A program made the translations under genes and the position numbers. The notes beneath the pieces are model-generated. The model made no database searches. It was given only the letters and a program-made list of their open reading frames with translations, and was not told the DNA's origin. Shown in pieces: positions 46,371 through 55,980 of a DNA stretch of 64,000 bases. How positions within the stretch are numbered: position 1 is the stretch's first letter; every line of letters starts with the position of its first letter. The stretch lies in the NCBI GenBank assembly GCA_014379405.1, contig JACMLU010000025.1:186001-250000 (forward strand), in the 5' to 3' direction. The DNA is from Flavobacterium sp. (GTDB taxonomy: Bacteria; Bacteroidota; Bacteroidia; Flavobacteriales; Flavobacteriaceae).

Positions 46371-48664
46371 TGAAAAATAACAAATTAATCATCGCAGGAT
46401 TTTTTAGCCTGATTACCATCGGAACTATGAACGCACAAAAAAAACCACATTTAGACAAAACAAAACCCATCGAAGACCGCATTTCTTTATTGATGAAAGA
46501 AATGACCCTCGAAGAAAAAGTGGGGCAAATGAACCAATACAATGGTTTTTGGGAAGTAACCGGCCCAGCTCCAAAAGGAGGAAATGCCGAACTGAAATAC
46601 AAACATTTGCGTGACGGTTGGGTGGGTTCAATGCTGACGGTTCGTGGCGTGAAAGAAGTTCGTGCGGTTCAAAAAATTGCCGTTGAGGAAACCCGATTGG
46701 GAATTCCATTAATCATTGGTTTTGATGTGATTCATGGCTATAAAACTTTGAGTCCAATTCCGTTGGCAGAAGCGGCGAGTTGGGATTTGGAAGCCATCAA
46801 AAATTCGGCCAGTATTGCGGCTGACGAAGCTTCGGCATCGGGAATTAACTGGACTTTTGGGCCAATGGTTGATATTTCACGTGAAGCCCGTTGGGGAAGA
46901 GTGATGGAAGGATCAGGCGAAGATCCATTTTTGGGAAGCAAAATCGCAACGGCAAGAGTCAAAGGTTTTCAAGGAGAAACTAGAGCCGATTTATCGAAAG
47001 TCAATACAATTGCGGCTTGCGCCAAACATTTTGCAGCCTACGGTTTTGCCGAAGCGGGAAAAGAATACAACACGGTTGACATCGGTAATGCGACTCTTTA
47101 CAACACGGTTTTGCCACCGTTCAAAGCGGCGAACGATGCTGGAGTGAGAACTTTTATGAATTCCTTTAATATTCTGAATGGCATCCCTGCAACAGGAAGC
47201 TCCTTTTTACAAAGAGACATTCTAAAAGGCAAATGGAAATTTGACGGATTCGTGATTACCGATTGGGCTTCCATTCGAGAAATGATATCGCACGGTTACG
47301 CCAAAGACGGAGCCGAAGCTTCGGAAAAAGCCGTAAAAGCAGGCTCGGATATGGATATGGAATCCTATTTGTATGTTGCCGAATTAGTCAAATTGGTCAA
47401 GGAAGGAAAAGTAAAAGAAGCCTTGGTTGATGATGCCGTTCGAAGAATTCTTCGTGTAAAATTCGAATTGGGATTGTTTGACGACCCTTACAGATATTGT
47501 GACGAAGCCAGAGAAAAAGCAACCATTGGCAACAAAGCCAATAACGATGGGGTTTTGGATATGGCCAAAAAATCAATCGTCTTGTTGAAAAACGATAAAA
47601 ATTTGTTGCCATTAAAAAAATCAGGACAAAAAATTGCTTTGATTGGGGCTTTGGCCAATGACAAAAACAGCCCCTTGGGAAGTTGGAGAATCGCTGCTGA
47701 TGATAATTCTGCCGTTTCTGTTTTGGAAGGAATGCAACAGTACAAAGACAATCAATTAACGTTCGAAAAAGGGGCTGATTTGACTATTGGAAAAACATCT
47801 TTTACAGCGGAATTGGTATTCAATACCACCGACAAAAGCGGTTTTGACGCTGCCAAAAAAGTAGCCGCCAATGCTGATGTTGTGGTAATGGTTTTGGGTG
47901 AAGTTGGTTTTCAATCGGGTGAAGGACGCAGCAGAGCCAATCTAGATTTACCGGGTTTGCAGCAAGAATTATTGGAAGAAATTTACAAAGTAAACCCGAA
48001 TATTGTTTTGGTTTTAAACAACGGACGACCATTGGCTTTGCCCTGGGCAGCCGAGCATGTTCCTGCCATTGTCGAGGCTTGGCAATTGGGAACCCAAACA
48101 GGAAATGCCGTGGCACAAGTCTTGTACGGCGATTACAATCCGAGTGGAAAATTACCAATGTCTTTCCCTAGAAACGTGGGGCAATGTCCTATTTATTACA
48201 ACAATTTCAACACAGGAAGACCCTCAAATGTTGATAAAAATGTGTTTTGGTCGCATTATACCGATGTGGAGAAAACACCACAATTCCCTTTTGGTTTCGG
48301 ATTGAGTTACACGACTTTCGATTATAAAAATTTGAAAATCAATAAAGCGGCTTTTACCAAAGGTGAGCCTGTAAAAATTTCGGTTGAGGTGACCAATTCT
48401 GGAAATTACGACGGAAAAGAAGTGGTTCAATTGTACATTCAGGATGTTGCCGCCAGTTTGGCAAGACCCGTAAAAGAATTGAAAGGTTTCGAATTAATCG
48501 AATTGAAAAAAGGCGAAACCAAAACCGTTACCCTGACTTTGACCGAGAAAGAGTTGGGTTTCTTTGATAACGACGGCAATTATTTGGTAGAACCGGGCAC
48601 TTTCAAAATTATGGTGGGAGGAAGCTCCGACAAAGGTTTGGAAAGTAGTTTTGAGTTGGAGTAA
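46370..48664 (+). CDS. bglX: Beta-glucosidase-like glycoside hydrolase family 3 (BglX type)
   Basis: 764 residues with a signal peptide (MKNNKLIIAGFFSLITIGTMNA). GH3 N-terminal barrel with the nucleophile Asp 298 in GFVITDWASI and KHFAAYG; C-terminal alpha/beta sandwich with VMVLGEVGFQSGEGRSRANL; and a fibronectin-III-like tail (about 665-760). The BglX form removes beta-linked glucose from non-reducing ends; in a mannan locus it could clear glucose from glucomannan fragments. Closely coupled to the GH2 gene (ATAATG overlap). Confidence 0.93.
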   Translation: MKNNKLIIAGFFSLITIGTMNAQKKPHLDKTKPIEDRISLLMKEMTLEEKVGQMNQYNGFWEVTGPAPKGGNAELKYKHLRDGWVGSMLTVRGVKEVRAVQKIAVEETRLGIPLIIGFDVIHGYKTLSPIPLAEAASWDLEAIKNSASIAADEASASGINWTFGPMVDISREARWGRVMEGSGEDPFLGSKIATARVKGFQGETRADLSKVNTIAACAKHFAAYGFAEAGKEYNTVDIGNATLYNTVLPPFKAANDAGVRTFMNSFNILNGIPATGSSFLQRDILKGKWKFDGFVITDWASIREMISHGYAKDGAEASEKAVKAGSDMDMESYLYVAELVKLVKEGKVKEALVDDAVRRILRVKFELGLFDDPYRYCDEAREKATIGNKANNDGVLDMAKKSIVLLKNDKNLLPLKKSGQKIALIGALANDKNSPLGSWRIAADDNSAVSVLEGMQQYKDNQLTFEKGADLTIGKTSFTAELVFNTTDKSGFDAAKKVAANADVVVMVLGEVGFQSGEGRSRANLDLPGLQQELLEEIYKVNPNIVLVLNNGRPLALPWAAEHVPAIVEAWQLGTQTGNAVAQVLYGDYNPSGKLPMSFPRNVGQCPIYYNNFNTGRPSNVDKNVFWSHYTDVEKTPQFPFGFGLSYTTFDYKNLKINKAAFTKGEPVKISVEVTNSGNYDGKEVVQLYIQDVAASLARPVKELKGFELIELKKGETKTVTLTLTEKELGFFDNDGNYLVEPGTFKIMVGGSSDKGLESSFELE

Positions 48665-48680
48665 GTAATAAATCTTTCAA

Positions 48681-48751
48681 CTATAGCCTACGGTTTCAAC
48701 CTTGGGGAATGTGATTGGGATGTGTCCAACGGTTGAAACCGTTGGTTATGG
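48681..48751. repeat. Inverted repeat 1 after the GH3 gene
   Basis: CTATAGCCTACGGTTTCAAC-type left arm (48681-48701) and right arm (48731-48751) match as inverted copies at 17 of 21 positions. The right arm holds a further small hairpin, CAACGG-tttcaa-CCGTTG on the minus strand. It may terminate the mannan block 1 transcript. Confidence 0.6.
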
Positions 48752-48787
48752 TTTACATCAATATTATAAGAATTAAGTTAAGGTTTT

Positions 48788-48861
48788 TTGTCATTTCGAC
48801 CAGCGGGAGAAATCACATAACGAGAGCAACTGATGTGATTTCTCCTTTGTCGAAATGACAA
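48788..48861. repeat. Inverted repeat 2 (GTCATTTCGAC type), 74 bp
   Basis: TTGTCATTTCGAC...GAGAAATCACAT (48788-48818) is repeated in inverted form as ATGTGATTTCTC...GTCGAAATGACAA (48833-48861) with a short loop. The GTCATTTCGAC...GAGAAATC text is a repeat I recall from many Bacteroidota intergenic regions. With inverted repeat 1 it fills most of the 325-bp gap before the aldo/keto reductase gene. Confidence 0.75.
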
Positions 48862-48989
48862 CGCTAGAAGTTTTGGTTAGTTTAACCCGATTTGTATTTA
48901 AAAAACATGTCGGGTTTATTTGCATTATACACTTACGAATGCGAACTTTACCCATTATAAAACGAAATATCAAATTTTAAATCGATACA

Positions 48990-49952
48990 ATGGAATACAA
49001 TAGATGTGGAAAAAGTGGTTTGAAATTGCCGCAAATTTCCTTGGGATTATGGCATAACTTCGGTTCGGTGGATTCATTCGAAAATGCCGAAAGTATTGCC
49101 AAAGCAGCTTTCGACAAAGGAATCACCCATTTTGATTTGGCCAATAATTACGGTCCGGTTCCGGGTTCGGCGGAGACTAATTTTGGTAAAATCCTCAAAA
49201 ATAATTTTCAAGGAAACGTGCGGGACGAAATCGTGGTTTCGACCAAAGCGGGTTACACAATGTGGGATGGGCCTTATGGCGATTGGGGTTCACGCAAATA
49301 TTTATTGTCGAGTTTAGACCAAAGTTTGAAACGAATGGATTTGGACTACGTAGATATTTTCTATTCGCACCGTTTTGACCCAGAAACGCCTTTGGAAGAG
49401 ACGATGACTGCTTTGGATTATGCCGTTCGAAGCGGGAAAGCTTTGTACGCAGGAATATCCAATTATCCTCCAGAACAAACCGCCGAAGCTTCAGCCATTT
49501 TGAAACAATTGGGAACGCCTTGCTTGATTCATCAAGTGAAATATTCGATGTTTGTTCGCACGCCCGAAGAAGGTTTATTGGATGTTTTGGGAGAAAAAGG
49601 AATTGGTTGCATCGCCTTTTCGCCATTGGCACAAGGGCTTTTGACCGATAAATACCTTAAAGGAATTCCCGAAAATTCGAGAGCATCTAATCCTAATGGT
49701 TTTCTAAAATCAGAAGATATTACCGAAGAAAAAATTAAGGTAATCGTTTCCTTGAATGACATTGCGCAAAGTAGAAACCAATCTTTGGCTCAAATGGCGT
49801 TGGCTTGGTTGCTCAAAGACAATAGAATTACCTCGGTGTTGATTGGTGCCAGTTCGGTGGGACAATTGCAGAACAATATTGATGCGTTGGGGAATATCGA
49901 TTTTACGCAAGCGGAATTGGATAAGATTGAAGCTATTTTGGCATCGGTTTAG
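48990..49952 (+). CDS. Aldo/keto reductase (YghZ/GAP-reductase-like)
   Basis: 320 residues, no signal peptide. TIM-barrel AKR with DLANNYGPVPGSAE (Asp and Tyr of the active site), STKAGYTMWDGPYGDWGS, the catalytic-His region YVDIFYSHRFDPETP, and the NADPH site LIGASSVGQLQNN. Closest in pattern to the YghZ/L-glyceraldehyde-3-phosphate reductase group. It follows mannan block 1, beyond two REP-type repeats, so it may or may not belong to the sugar locus. Confidence 0.9.
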   Translation: MEYNRCGKSGLKLPQISLGLWHNFGSVDSFENAESIAKAAFDKGITHFDLANNYGPVPGSAETNFGKILKNNFQGNVRDEIVVSTKAGYTMWDGPYGDWGSRKYLLSSLDQSLKRMDLDYVDIFYSHRFDPETPLEETMTALDYAVRSGKALYAGISNYPPEQTAEASAILKQLGTPCLIHQVKYSMFVRTPEEGLLDVLGEKGIGCIAFSPLAQGLLTDKYLKGIPENSRASNPNGFLKSEDITEEKIKVIVSLNDIAQSRNQSLAQMALAWLLKDNRITSVLIGASSVGQLQNNIDALGNIDFTQAELDKIEAILASV

Positions 49953-49960
49953 AATCATTT

Positions 49961-50401
49961 ATGAAAAAAATTTCGCTTTTACTTTTAGTTGTTTTTCTTC
50001 AAAGTTGTTGGATTTGTCCCGAAAGACACAATTTAGAATTTGAATATGATACTAAAATTTTCAAAGTACTATCTGAAGGATACTATGTTGAGTCAATTAA
50101 AATAACTGAATATATCCCAAAAGAAGGATATGTAGAGTTTATTGATTCAAATTATGTTGAAATCAAACAAAACGGAAAATTATTAAGTAGGAGAATAGAT
50201 TTAAGAAATTTGAATGAAAATTATAGTGCAAAAGGAATTGACATAAAAGAAATACTATCAAAAAAGGAAATAGCATTTGAAATTATGATTAAAAATCCAA
50301 AACTTAAAATTGAAGACGAAGATTCAAGATCATTTATTTATTTCGTTACAGATAAACTGACTAAAGGTAAATTGATTGTAGAATCAAATGGTTGTAAGTA
50401 A
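49961..50401 (+). CDS. Small lipoprotein of unknown function
   Basis: 146 residues with a lipobox (LVVFLQSC, Cys 16), then a beta-rich, Lys/Glu/Ile-rich body without a motif I recognise. It starts 8 bp after the aldo/keto reductase gene and looks more AT-rich than its neighbours, which may indicate later acquisition. A strong terminator follows at 50458. Confidence 0.65.
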   Translation: MKKISLLLLVVFLQSCWICPERHNLEFEYDTKIFKVLSEGYYVESIKITEYIPKEGYVEFIDSNYVEIKQNGKLLSRRIDLRNLNENYSAKGIDIKEILSKKEIAFEIMIKNPKLKIEDEDSRSFIYFVTDKLTKGKLIVESNGCK

Positions 50402-50457
50402 CGTGCCATATTTAATTTGCAAAAAAAATCAGATAATTTTCCTAATTCTTTAAATAC

Positions 50458-50493
50458 AAAAAAGCTATATATGAAAAATGATATAGCTTTTTT
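50458..50493. terminator. Bidirectional terminator between the convergent lipoprotein and GH5_7 genes
   Basis: AAAAAAGCTATAT (50458-50470), loop of ten bases, ATATAGCTTTTTT (50481-50493): a perfect 13-bp stem with A and T runs suitable for both directions. Confidence 0.9.
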
Positions 50494-50551
50494 ATTTGTA
50501 ATTGATTAAGGGTAAGATATGTACAAATCTAAATTCCGCTCCCTTTTCTAT

Positions 50552-51838
50552 TTACTTCAACTCCAAATTAAATTTTTTCACAATCTCCAAAGTCGATTTA
50601 TCTGAAGAAAAAACACTGTTCAAGCCTTGTGGTTCTTGCGGTGGATCGGTTGTCAAAGGATCTCCGGGTTTCCATTTTCCGTCTGGGGTAACGGCTTTTC
50701 CTTCGCCACCAAATCCCCAAAAGTTAGCGGCTTGCAACACACCATTATTTTTACGACTTTCGAGAACTCTATTGAAGATATAATTGTAAAAAACATCTCT
50801 ATTGGCAACAGATGAACTTGATATTAAACTTTCATTTTCTCTTGGCAAACCGAATTCTTCAATGATTATGGGTCTTTTTAAATTTTGCGCCACTTTGATG
50901 TGAGCATCAATATATTTCCCCGCATTTTCTAATGTGGTTGGCATAGTTTTTTCGGCATCGTCGGCTTTGAACCAATTCCAGTTTTTAGGCCAAATGTGCA
51001 TCGTTAGATAATCGATATTTGGGTTTTGATGCGTTCTTTCGAATATTTCTATCTTGTCATTCGAACTATTCAAACCTTCGGAACCAGTAGAAATTAAATG
51101 GTTTTTGTCTAAACTATCCATCAAATCGACAATGTTGTTGAGCCAAGTGGTAAATTTCGCTTCGTTTTCCACCGTAAAAAGTCGGGGTTCGTTGCCTACT
51201 TGCCAAGCCATAATGGTATTGTCTTGGGTATATTTTCTTTTGGTGTACCCATTTGTTCTGCCCATAATAAACTTCACGTGATTGTTCAAAGCTTCCATAC
51301 ACGATTCGCAACTATAGAATTTTTCGGTATAAGACATAAACTGAGGCCAAGTATTTGGCTGTATAGCAGGAACTGGAATTGCTCCTTTTCCGCTCCATTC
51401 CAGGTATTGCGACATTCCACCAGACCATTCCCAGTTGTTGGTCAAAAATAATACGGCGTAGATCTTGCGTTTGCCCATTTCGGCAATCAGGAAATCCAAA
51501 CCGTCCAGTAAATCTTGGTCGTATTTTCCTTGTTCGTATTGCAAAGCGGGACGGATGGTAAAATCGTATGTTCCGCCATCGCCACCAACAAGAATTCGCA
51601 AATTATCAATGCCATTTTTCTGCATTAAATCAAGTTCTCGAAGCAATCTTTTTCGGTCGCCCACTTTCTTCGAAGCCAACAAACTTCCGTACCAATAATT
51701 GGTTCCAATATAGGAATACGGTTGATCTCCTTTGAAGAATTGAGTTCCTTTGACGGTAATGCGTGGTTGCTGTTTTTGGGCAAAACCAATGGTTGTTACA
51801 AAGGAAAAAAGTAAAAATGTGAAGATTGAATATTTCAT
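50552..51838 (-). CDS. Endo-beta-1,4-mannanase, GH5 subfamily 7 type
   Basis: 428 residues with a signal peptide (MKYSIFTFLLFSFVTTIGFA). TIM barrel with acid/base Glu 217 (AWQVGNEPR) and nucleophile Glu 328 (IIIEEFG), plus GTNYWYGSLL and NLRILVGGDGG, features of GH5_7 mannanases. It cuts the mannan backbone inside the chain, probably at the surface or in the periplasm. Last gene of block 2, 31 bp after the epimerase gene. Confidence 0.93.
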   Translation of the reverse strand: MKYSIFTFLLFSFVTTIGFAQKQQPRITVKGTQFFKGDQPYSYIGTNYWYGSLLASKKVGDRKRLLRELDLMQKNGIDNLRILVGGDGGTYDFTIRPALQYEQGKYDQDLLDGLDFLIAEMGKRKIYAVLFLTNNWEWSGGMSQYLEWSGKGAIPVPAIQPNTWPQFMSYTEKFYSCESCMEALNNHVKFIMGRTNGYTKRKYTQDNTIMAWQVGNEPRLFTVENEAKFTTWLNNIVDLMDSLDKNHLISTGSEGLNSSNDKIEIFERTHQNPNIDYLTMHIWPKNWNWFKADDAEKTMPTTLENAGKYIDAHIKVAQNLKRPIIIEEFGLPRENESLISSSSVANRDVFYNYIFNRVLESRKNNGVLQAANFWGFGGEGKAVTPDGKWKPGDPLTTDPPQEPQGLNSVFSSDKSTLEIVKKFNLELK

Positions 51839-51869
51839 CTGATTGGATTAATTAGGCTAATGTAAAAAA

Positions 51870-53060
51870 CTAATTCTTGATTCTGTGTATCAATTCGATG
51901 CAAGCTCTGCTGTTGTGGTACGGACATTTCCAGAAACCGGCTTTGTCTTTTTGGATTAACGAATAATCTTCATAAACACCCCAAAACCATTCGCCATTGT
52001 TTTTGTCGAGTAGGTGTTTTTGTATAAAACCCCAGTTTTTCAGGACAATGTTGAGGTAGTTTTCATCGCGGGTAAGTTGGTAAGCGTTATAAAAACCAAT
52101 CATCAGTTCAGCTTGTGGCCACCAATGTTTTTCTTTTATTAGGATATTTTTTTTGGGTTCCAATTCGTACCATAAACCGCCGTCTTGGTCAATCCCTTCG
52201 ATGGTGGCATCCGTCATTTGGATGGCGTATTTTTTGTAGCGTTCAATTAAAGCTTCGTGTCCAGAAATCTCGGCACATTGCAATAACAACCAAGCCGCCT
52301 CGATATCGTGTCCATACGAAATCACGTCTGGTTTTTCGACCCAATTTTCGTCAAAAAACAATCGCAAATGCCCCGTTTCTTCGTTGATAAAATGGGTTTC
52401 GATGACTTCGAGCAATTCGATAATGACATTTTTTAAGTTTTCGTCATTCCAAACTCTATACAAATTGGCATACCCTTCAACGATGTGCAAATGGGTATTC
52501 ATCGTCTTTTTTTCATTGGCATCTTTGTCGCTCAAACGCAAATCTTCGATAGATTGCCAATCGCGGGTAAAAGCTTCGAAATAGCCTTTGTGAATTGGGT
52601 CGTAACTATATTCTTGAATTTTTTTATAAAGGGAAATAGCAAATTCTAATGCTTTTTCTTCTTTAGAAACGGCATAATATTCAGTCATTCCATAAATCAC
52701 GAAAGCCAGGGCATAAATTTGATTTTTGGTATCTTTTGGCGAAGCATCGGCGTTGATACTCCAGTAAATTCCGCCAAATTCCGAATCATAAAAATACTTT
52801 AGAATAAAATCGAATGCATTTTTGGCAATCATTTTATGCGCTTCGTCTTTCGTAATGGAATACCCCGCAGAAAATGACCAAAGAATACGAGCATTTAATA
52901 CAGCTCCTTTTTCGGATTGATAAATTTTGTGTTCCTTGCAATTTATTTGGCCAATAAAACCGCCATTTTTTTGGTCAATAGAATGCTTTGACCAATACTC
53001 AAGAATGTTATCGAGTTCAGTGGTTAATTCGGTTTTAAGATTTTTTAATTTTTGGGACAC
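51870..53060 (-). CDS. Mannobiose/cellobiose 2-epimerase (AGE superfamily)
   Basis: 396 residues, no signal peptide, hence cytoplasmic. The (alpha/alpha)6 barrel has NTHLHIVEGYANLYRVW, YGHDIEAAWLL, HWWPQAELMIGFYNAY and CPYHNSRACIEL, supplying the conserved histidines of the active site. In Bacteroides fragilis and relatives this enzyme turns beta-1,4-mannobiose into mannosylglucose, which GH130 then splits; the gene for that enzyme is the upstream neighbour. The gap between them is filled with repeats. Confidence 0.92.
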   Translation of the reverse strand: MSQKLKNLKTELTTELDNILEYWSKHSIDQKNGGFIGQINCKEHKIYQSEKGAVLNARILWSFSAGYSITKDEAHKMIAKNAFDFILKYFYDSEFGGIYWSINADASPKDTKNQIYALAFVIYGMTEYYAVSKEEKALEFAISLYKKIQEYSYDPIHKGYFEAFTRDWQSIEDLRLSDKDANEKKTMNTHLHIVEGYANLYRVWNDENLKNVIIELLEVIETHFINEETGHLRLFFDENWVEKPDVISYGHDIEAAWLLLQCAEISGHEALIERYKKYAIQMTDATIEGIDQDGGLWYELEPKKNILIKEKHWWPQAELMIGFYNAYQLTRDENYLNIVLKNWGFIQKHLLDKNNGEWFWGVYEDYSLIQKDKAGFWKCPYHNSRACIELIHRIKN

Positions 53061-53091
53061 GGTTTATTTTTATGACTATTAGTTTACAGAA

Positions 53092-53340
53092 GCGGTCGAA
53101 GACCGCCAGACACTACCTCAAAGTCAGAGACTTTGCGGAGCGGTATTTGTGTGAAAGACGAAACATTTAAACCATTAAGACATTTAAGATTTGCAGTGCA
53201 CTTAATTTTCTTAAATCTCTTAATGGTTTAAAATAGAATATTCACAACATTTTAGTAGAACCTTTTTAATAGCTATTTTGTTTAAAAGGCGGTCGGAGAC
53301 CGCTAGTCACTTCCTCAAAGTCGGAGACTTTGCGGAGCTG
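53092..53340. repeat. Repeat cluster between the GH130 and epimerase genes
   Basis: Two 52-bp direct copies, 53092-53143 and 53289-53340, agree at 46 of 52 positions. Each has two small palindromes, GCGGTC-nn-GACCGC-like and CAAAGTC-nga-GACTTTG. Between them lies a 23-bp inverted repeat, 53166-53188 and 53210-53232, with one mismatch, related to that at 31944. The second copy ends just before the GH130 stop codon. The gap has no ORF. Confidence 0.85.
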
Positions 53341-53341
53341 T

Positions 53342-54532
53342 TTATTTAATTTCTTTGTTCTTGTTGACTTGTGCAATAATAGCATTCACGGAACCTGCTG
53401 ATATAAAGGTGTCTTGTGGTGTATTCATCACATAATCCACCAACTTTTCGACAGAGGAAACAGCCACGTGCATTCTGGTATCTGAGGCAGCGTAATAGAT
53501 AAAAACAGTTCCGTCTTCGTCTGCAATCCAGCCATTCGAGAACAAAACATTGGATACATCTCCCACTCTTTCTGAACCTTCAGGGGCCATAAAATGTCCC
53601 GCTGGAATGTGGGTCACTTTCGAAATATCATTCAAATCGGTCATGAATATATAAAGAGTATAGCGCAATCCGGCAGCCGTGTTTCGAACTCCGTGAGCCA
53701 AATGTAACCAACCTTTTTCGGTTTTAATTGGTGCTGGTCCCAAACCATTTTTTAGTTCATAAATGGTATGATACTGTTTGCCAAAGATAATTCTTTCCTC
53801 TTTTACGATTGGGTTTTCCATCGAATCAATATAACCCAATCCAATTCCGCCACCACTTCCCACATCGATAAATCCGTCTTGTGGTCGTGTGTACAAAGCG
53901 TATTTTCCATTAATGAATTCTGGATGCAAGACCACATTTCTTTGTTGACCCGCATTCGAAATCAAATCAGGCAAGCGTTCCCAATTTACCAAATCTTTGG
54001 TGCGCACAATTCCTGCATTGGCAATAGCCGAACTGGTATCGGCTTTTGGAGACTTTGGGTCTTTTCTTTCGGTGCAAAAAATGCCGTAAATCCAACCGTC
54101 TTCGTGGTTTGTAAGGCGCATGTCATAGACATTGGTGTCAGGTTCTTCGGTTTGTGGAATCACGCAAGGCTTTTCCCAAAATTTGAAATTATCGATTCCA
54201 TTCGGACTTTCGGCAATTGCAAAAAACGATTTTCTGTCCACACCTTCCACACGGGCGACAAGAACATATCCGTTTTTCCATTTCATTGCGCCGGCATTGA
54301 ATGCAGCATTGATGCCAATACGTTCCATCAAGAATGGATTTGTGGCTTCATTCAAATCATAGCGCCATTCAATAGGGGCATGATTTCGGGTCAGGACAGG
54401 ATTTTTATATCGATTAAATATGCCGTTTCCCACGGTAGATTGTGGTTCGTTTTTTTTCTCGATCAGTTGTTGAAATTCTTTTTCAATTTCGGTTTTTCTT
54501 TTCTCGAAAGCTTTATTTGTTGTTGTATTCAT
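53342..54532 (-). CDS. 4-O-beta-D-mannosyl-D-glucose phosphorylase (GH130)
   Basis: 396 residues from ATG 54532, no signal peptide. Five-bladed propeller GH130 with NRYKNPVLTRNHAP, NVYDMRLTNHEDGWIYGIF (catalytic Asp region), TSSAIANAGIVRTKDLVNWERL and HLAHGVRNTAAGLRYTLY, which is the GH130_1 pattern. It splits mannosylglucose with phosphate to mannose-1-phosphate and glucose, saving ATP. Its partner epimerase is downstream and the importer upstream, matching the known Bacteroidota mannobiose pathway. Confidence 0.93.
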   Translation of the reverse strand: MNTTTNKAFEKRKTEIEKEFQQLIEKKNEPQSTVGNGIFNRYKNPVLTRNHAPIEWRYDLNEATNPFLMERIGINAAFNAGAMKWKNGYVLVARVEGVDRKSFFAIAESPNGIDNFKFWEKPCVIPQTEEPDTNVYDMRLTNHEDGWIYGIFCTERKDPKSPKADTSSAIANAGIVRTKDLVNWERLPDLISNAGQQRNVVLHPEFINGKYALYTRPQDGFIDVGSGGGIGLGYIDSMENPIVKEERIIFGKQYHTIYELKNGLGPAPIKTEKGWLHLAHGVRNTAAGLRYTLYIFMTDLNDISKVTHIPAGHFMAPEGSERVGDVSNVLFSNGWIADEDGTVFIYYAASDTRMHVAVSSVEKLVDYVMNTPQDTFISAGSVNAIIAQVNKNKEIK

Positions 54533-54556
54533 GATTGATAATGCTAAAATCAAATA

Positions 54557-55948
54557 TTAATTTGTTGTATTTCTCTTGTCGCCCAAGTCTTTTTCGATGG
54601 TTTCCAGTTTTTCTTCGGTCAGCGGATAGAATAGTATGAAAAGTACCGAAATTGCCGCCGCTACTGCCGGAAGAATGCTCAACATTAACTGGATTCCGTT
54701 TTGGGTCACCGCAGTTTGTTCCACATTGGCTTGAAAGCCATAATAGCCCAAAAGCCATCCTGTTGCCGCTCCACCAATTGTCCACCCAAATTTTTGCGAC
54801 ATCGAGGAAGCCGAAAACACAAGTCCCGTGGCTCTTCTTCCTTGTTTCCATTCGGAATAATCAGCGCTGTCGGCATACATAGACCAGATTAAAGGAAAAA
54901 TGCAACCGGCACAAATGCTGATTAGGACTTGGAAAACCATAATCAGTAGTACGTCTTCTTTTCCGAGGAAATAGAAAATCACGCTTAAAATGGCCGCCAT
55001 TGCCATAGCGCCAAAAAAGGTGTTCTTTTTACCAATTTTATTGGCAATTGGTGTCGCTGCGATTACTCCAATAATATTGGCGGCTTGACCCAAAACGAAG
55101 TATAAGGATGTAGGCGTCATGGCAAAATTCTCTCCAAAAGCATTGAAACTGTAGCTCACCGTACTGCTCACATAGTATTTAAAATAATAAACCGCGGCGC
55201 CATCACGGATAGAATTGAAAATCAATGCACCAATTCCCGCACCCAATAGAATCCACCAAGGGCGATTTTTCAAGAGGTCGTTTAAATCTTCCTTCAAGTT
55301 TGGCTTTTCGTCAGAAATGGGTTCCACTCTTTCTTTGGTCAATAAAAAACAAGCCCAAAAGAAGGTAGTGGTTATGATTCCGAAAACAATTATGGTGTAT
55401 AACCAACCGGTTTTAGAGTTTAGACTTCCTCCAAAATGATTGACCAAAGGTTCTATCAACCAAAGAGCCAAGAGGCTTCCGCCAAAAGCAAAAACCATAC
55501 GATAGGATGAAAGAGTCGTTCTTTCTTTTCTGTCTGATGACATCACGCCAAGCAAAGAAGCATAAGGAACGTTGATAATGGAATACACCATCATCATCAA
55601 GGAATAGGTTACGTAGGCGTAAATTATTTTTCCTTTTTCGTCAAAATCTGGCGTGTAAAAAGTCAAGATGCCTATTAATGCAAATGGAATGGCTGTCCAT
55701 AAAAGATAGGGTCTGAATTTGCCCCAACGCGTTTTGGTTCGGTCTGCCATAATTCCGACGAAAGGGTCAAAACAAGAATCCCAAATTCGTGTAATCAAGA
55801 ACATGGTCCCAACAACGGCAGGTGCCATTCCGAAAACATCGGTATAGAAAAACATCAGGTACATGCTGAATATTTTCCAAAACATGGAAGAAGCAGCATC
55901 TCCCAATCCGTAACCAATTTTTTCTTTTAAACTAACTTTGTCTTGCAT
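54557..55948 (-). CDS. MFS/GPH-family sugar:cation symporter
   Basis: 463 residues, twelve membrane helices, starting KEKIGYGLGDAASSMFWKIF, the N-terminal signature of glycoside-pentoside-hexuronide symporters. It contains DPFVGIMADRTKTRWGKFRPY between helices 2 and 3. It should import the disaccharide released by GH26/GH5, most likely mannobiose, across the inner membrane. It lies 24 bp from the GH130 gene. Confidence 0.93.
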   Translation of the reverse strand: MQDKVSLKEKIGYGLGDAASSMFWKIFSMYLMFFYTDVFGMAPAVVGTMFLITRIWDSCFDPFVGIMADRTKTRWGKFRPYLLWTAIPFALIGILTFYTPDFDEKGKIIYAYVTYSLMMMVYSIINVPYASLLGVMSSDRKERTTLSSYRMVFAFGGSLLALWLIEPLVNHFGGSLNSKTGWLYTIIVFGIITTTFFWACFLLTKERVEPISDEKPNLKEDLNDLLKNRPWWILLGAGIGALIFNSIRDGAAVYYFKYYVSSTVSYSFNAFGENFAMTPTSLYFVLGQAANIIGVIAATPIANKIGKKNTFFGAMAMAAILSVIFYFLGKEDVLLIMVFQVLISICAGCIFPLIWSMYADSADYSEWKQGRRATGLVFSASSMSQKFGWTIGGAATGWLLGYYGFQANVEQTAVTQNGIQLMLSILPAVAAAISVLFILFYPLTEEKLETIEKDLGDKRNTTN

Positions 55949-55980
55949 TTTTTAGGTTTTAAGGTTTTTTGGTTAATCAA

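Noticed and set aside
53768..54538. 256-residue frame on the plus strand over the GH130 gene
   Set aside because: Antisense to a clear enzyme gene; Phe/Cys/Ile-rich with no domain or start signals.
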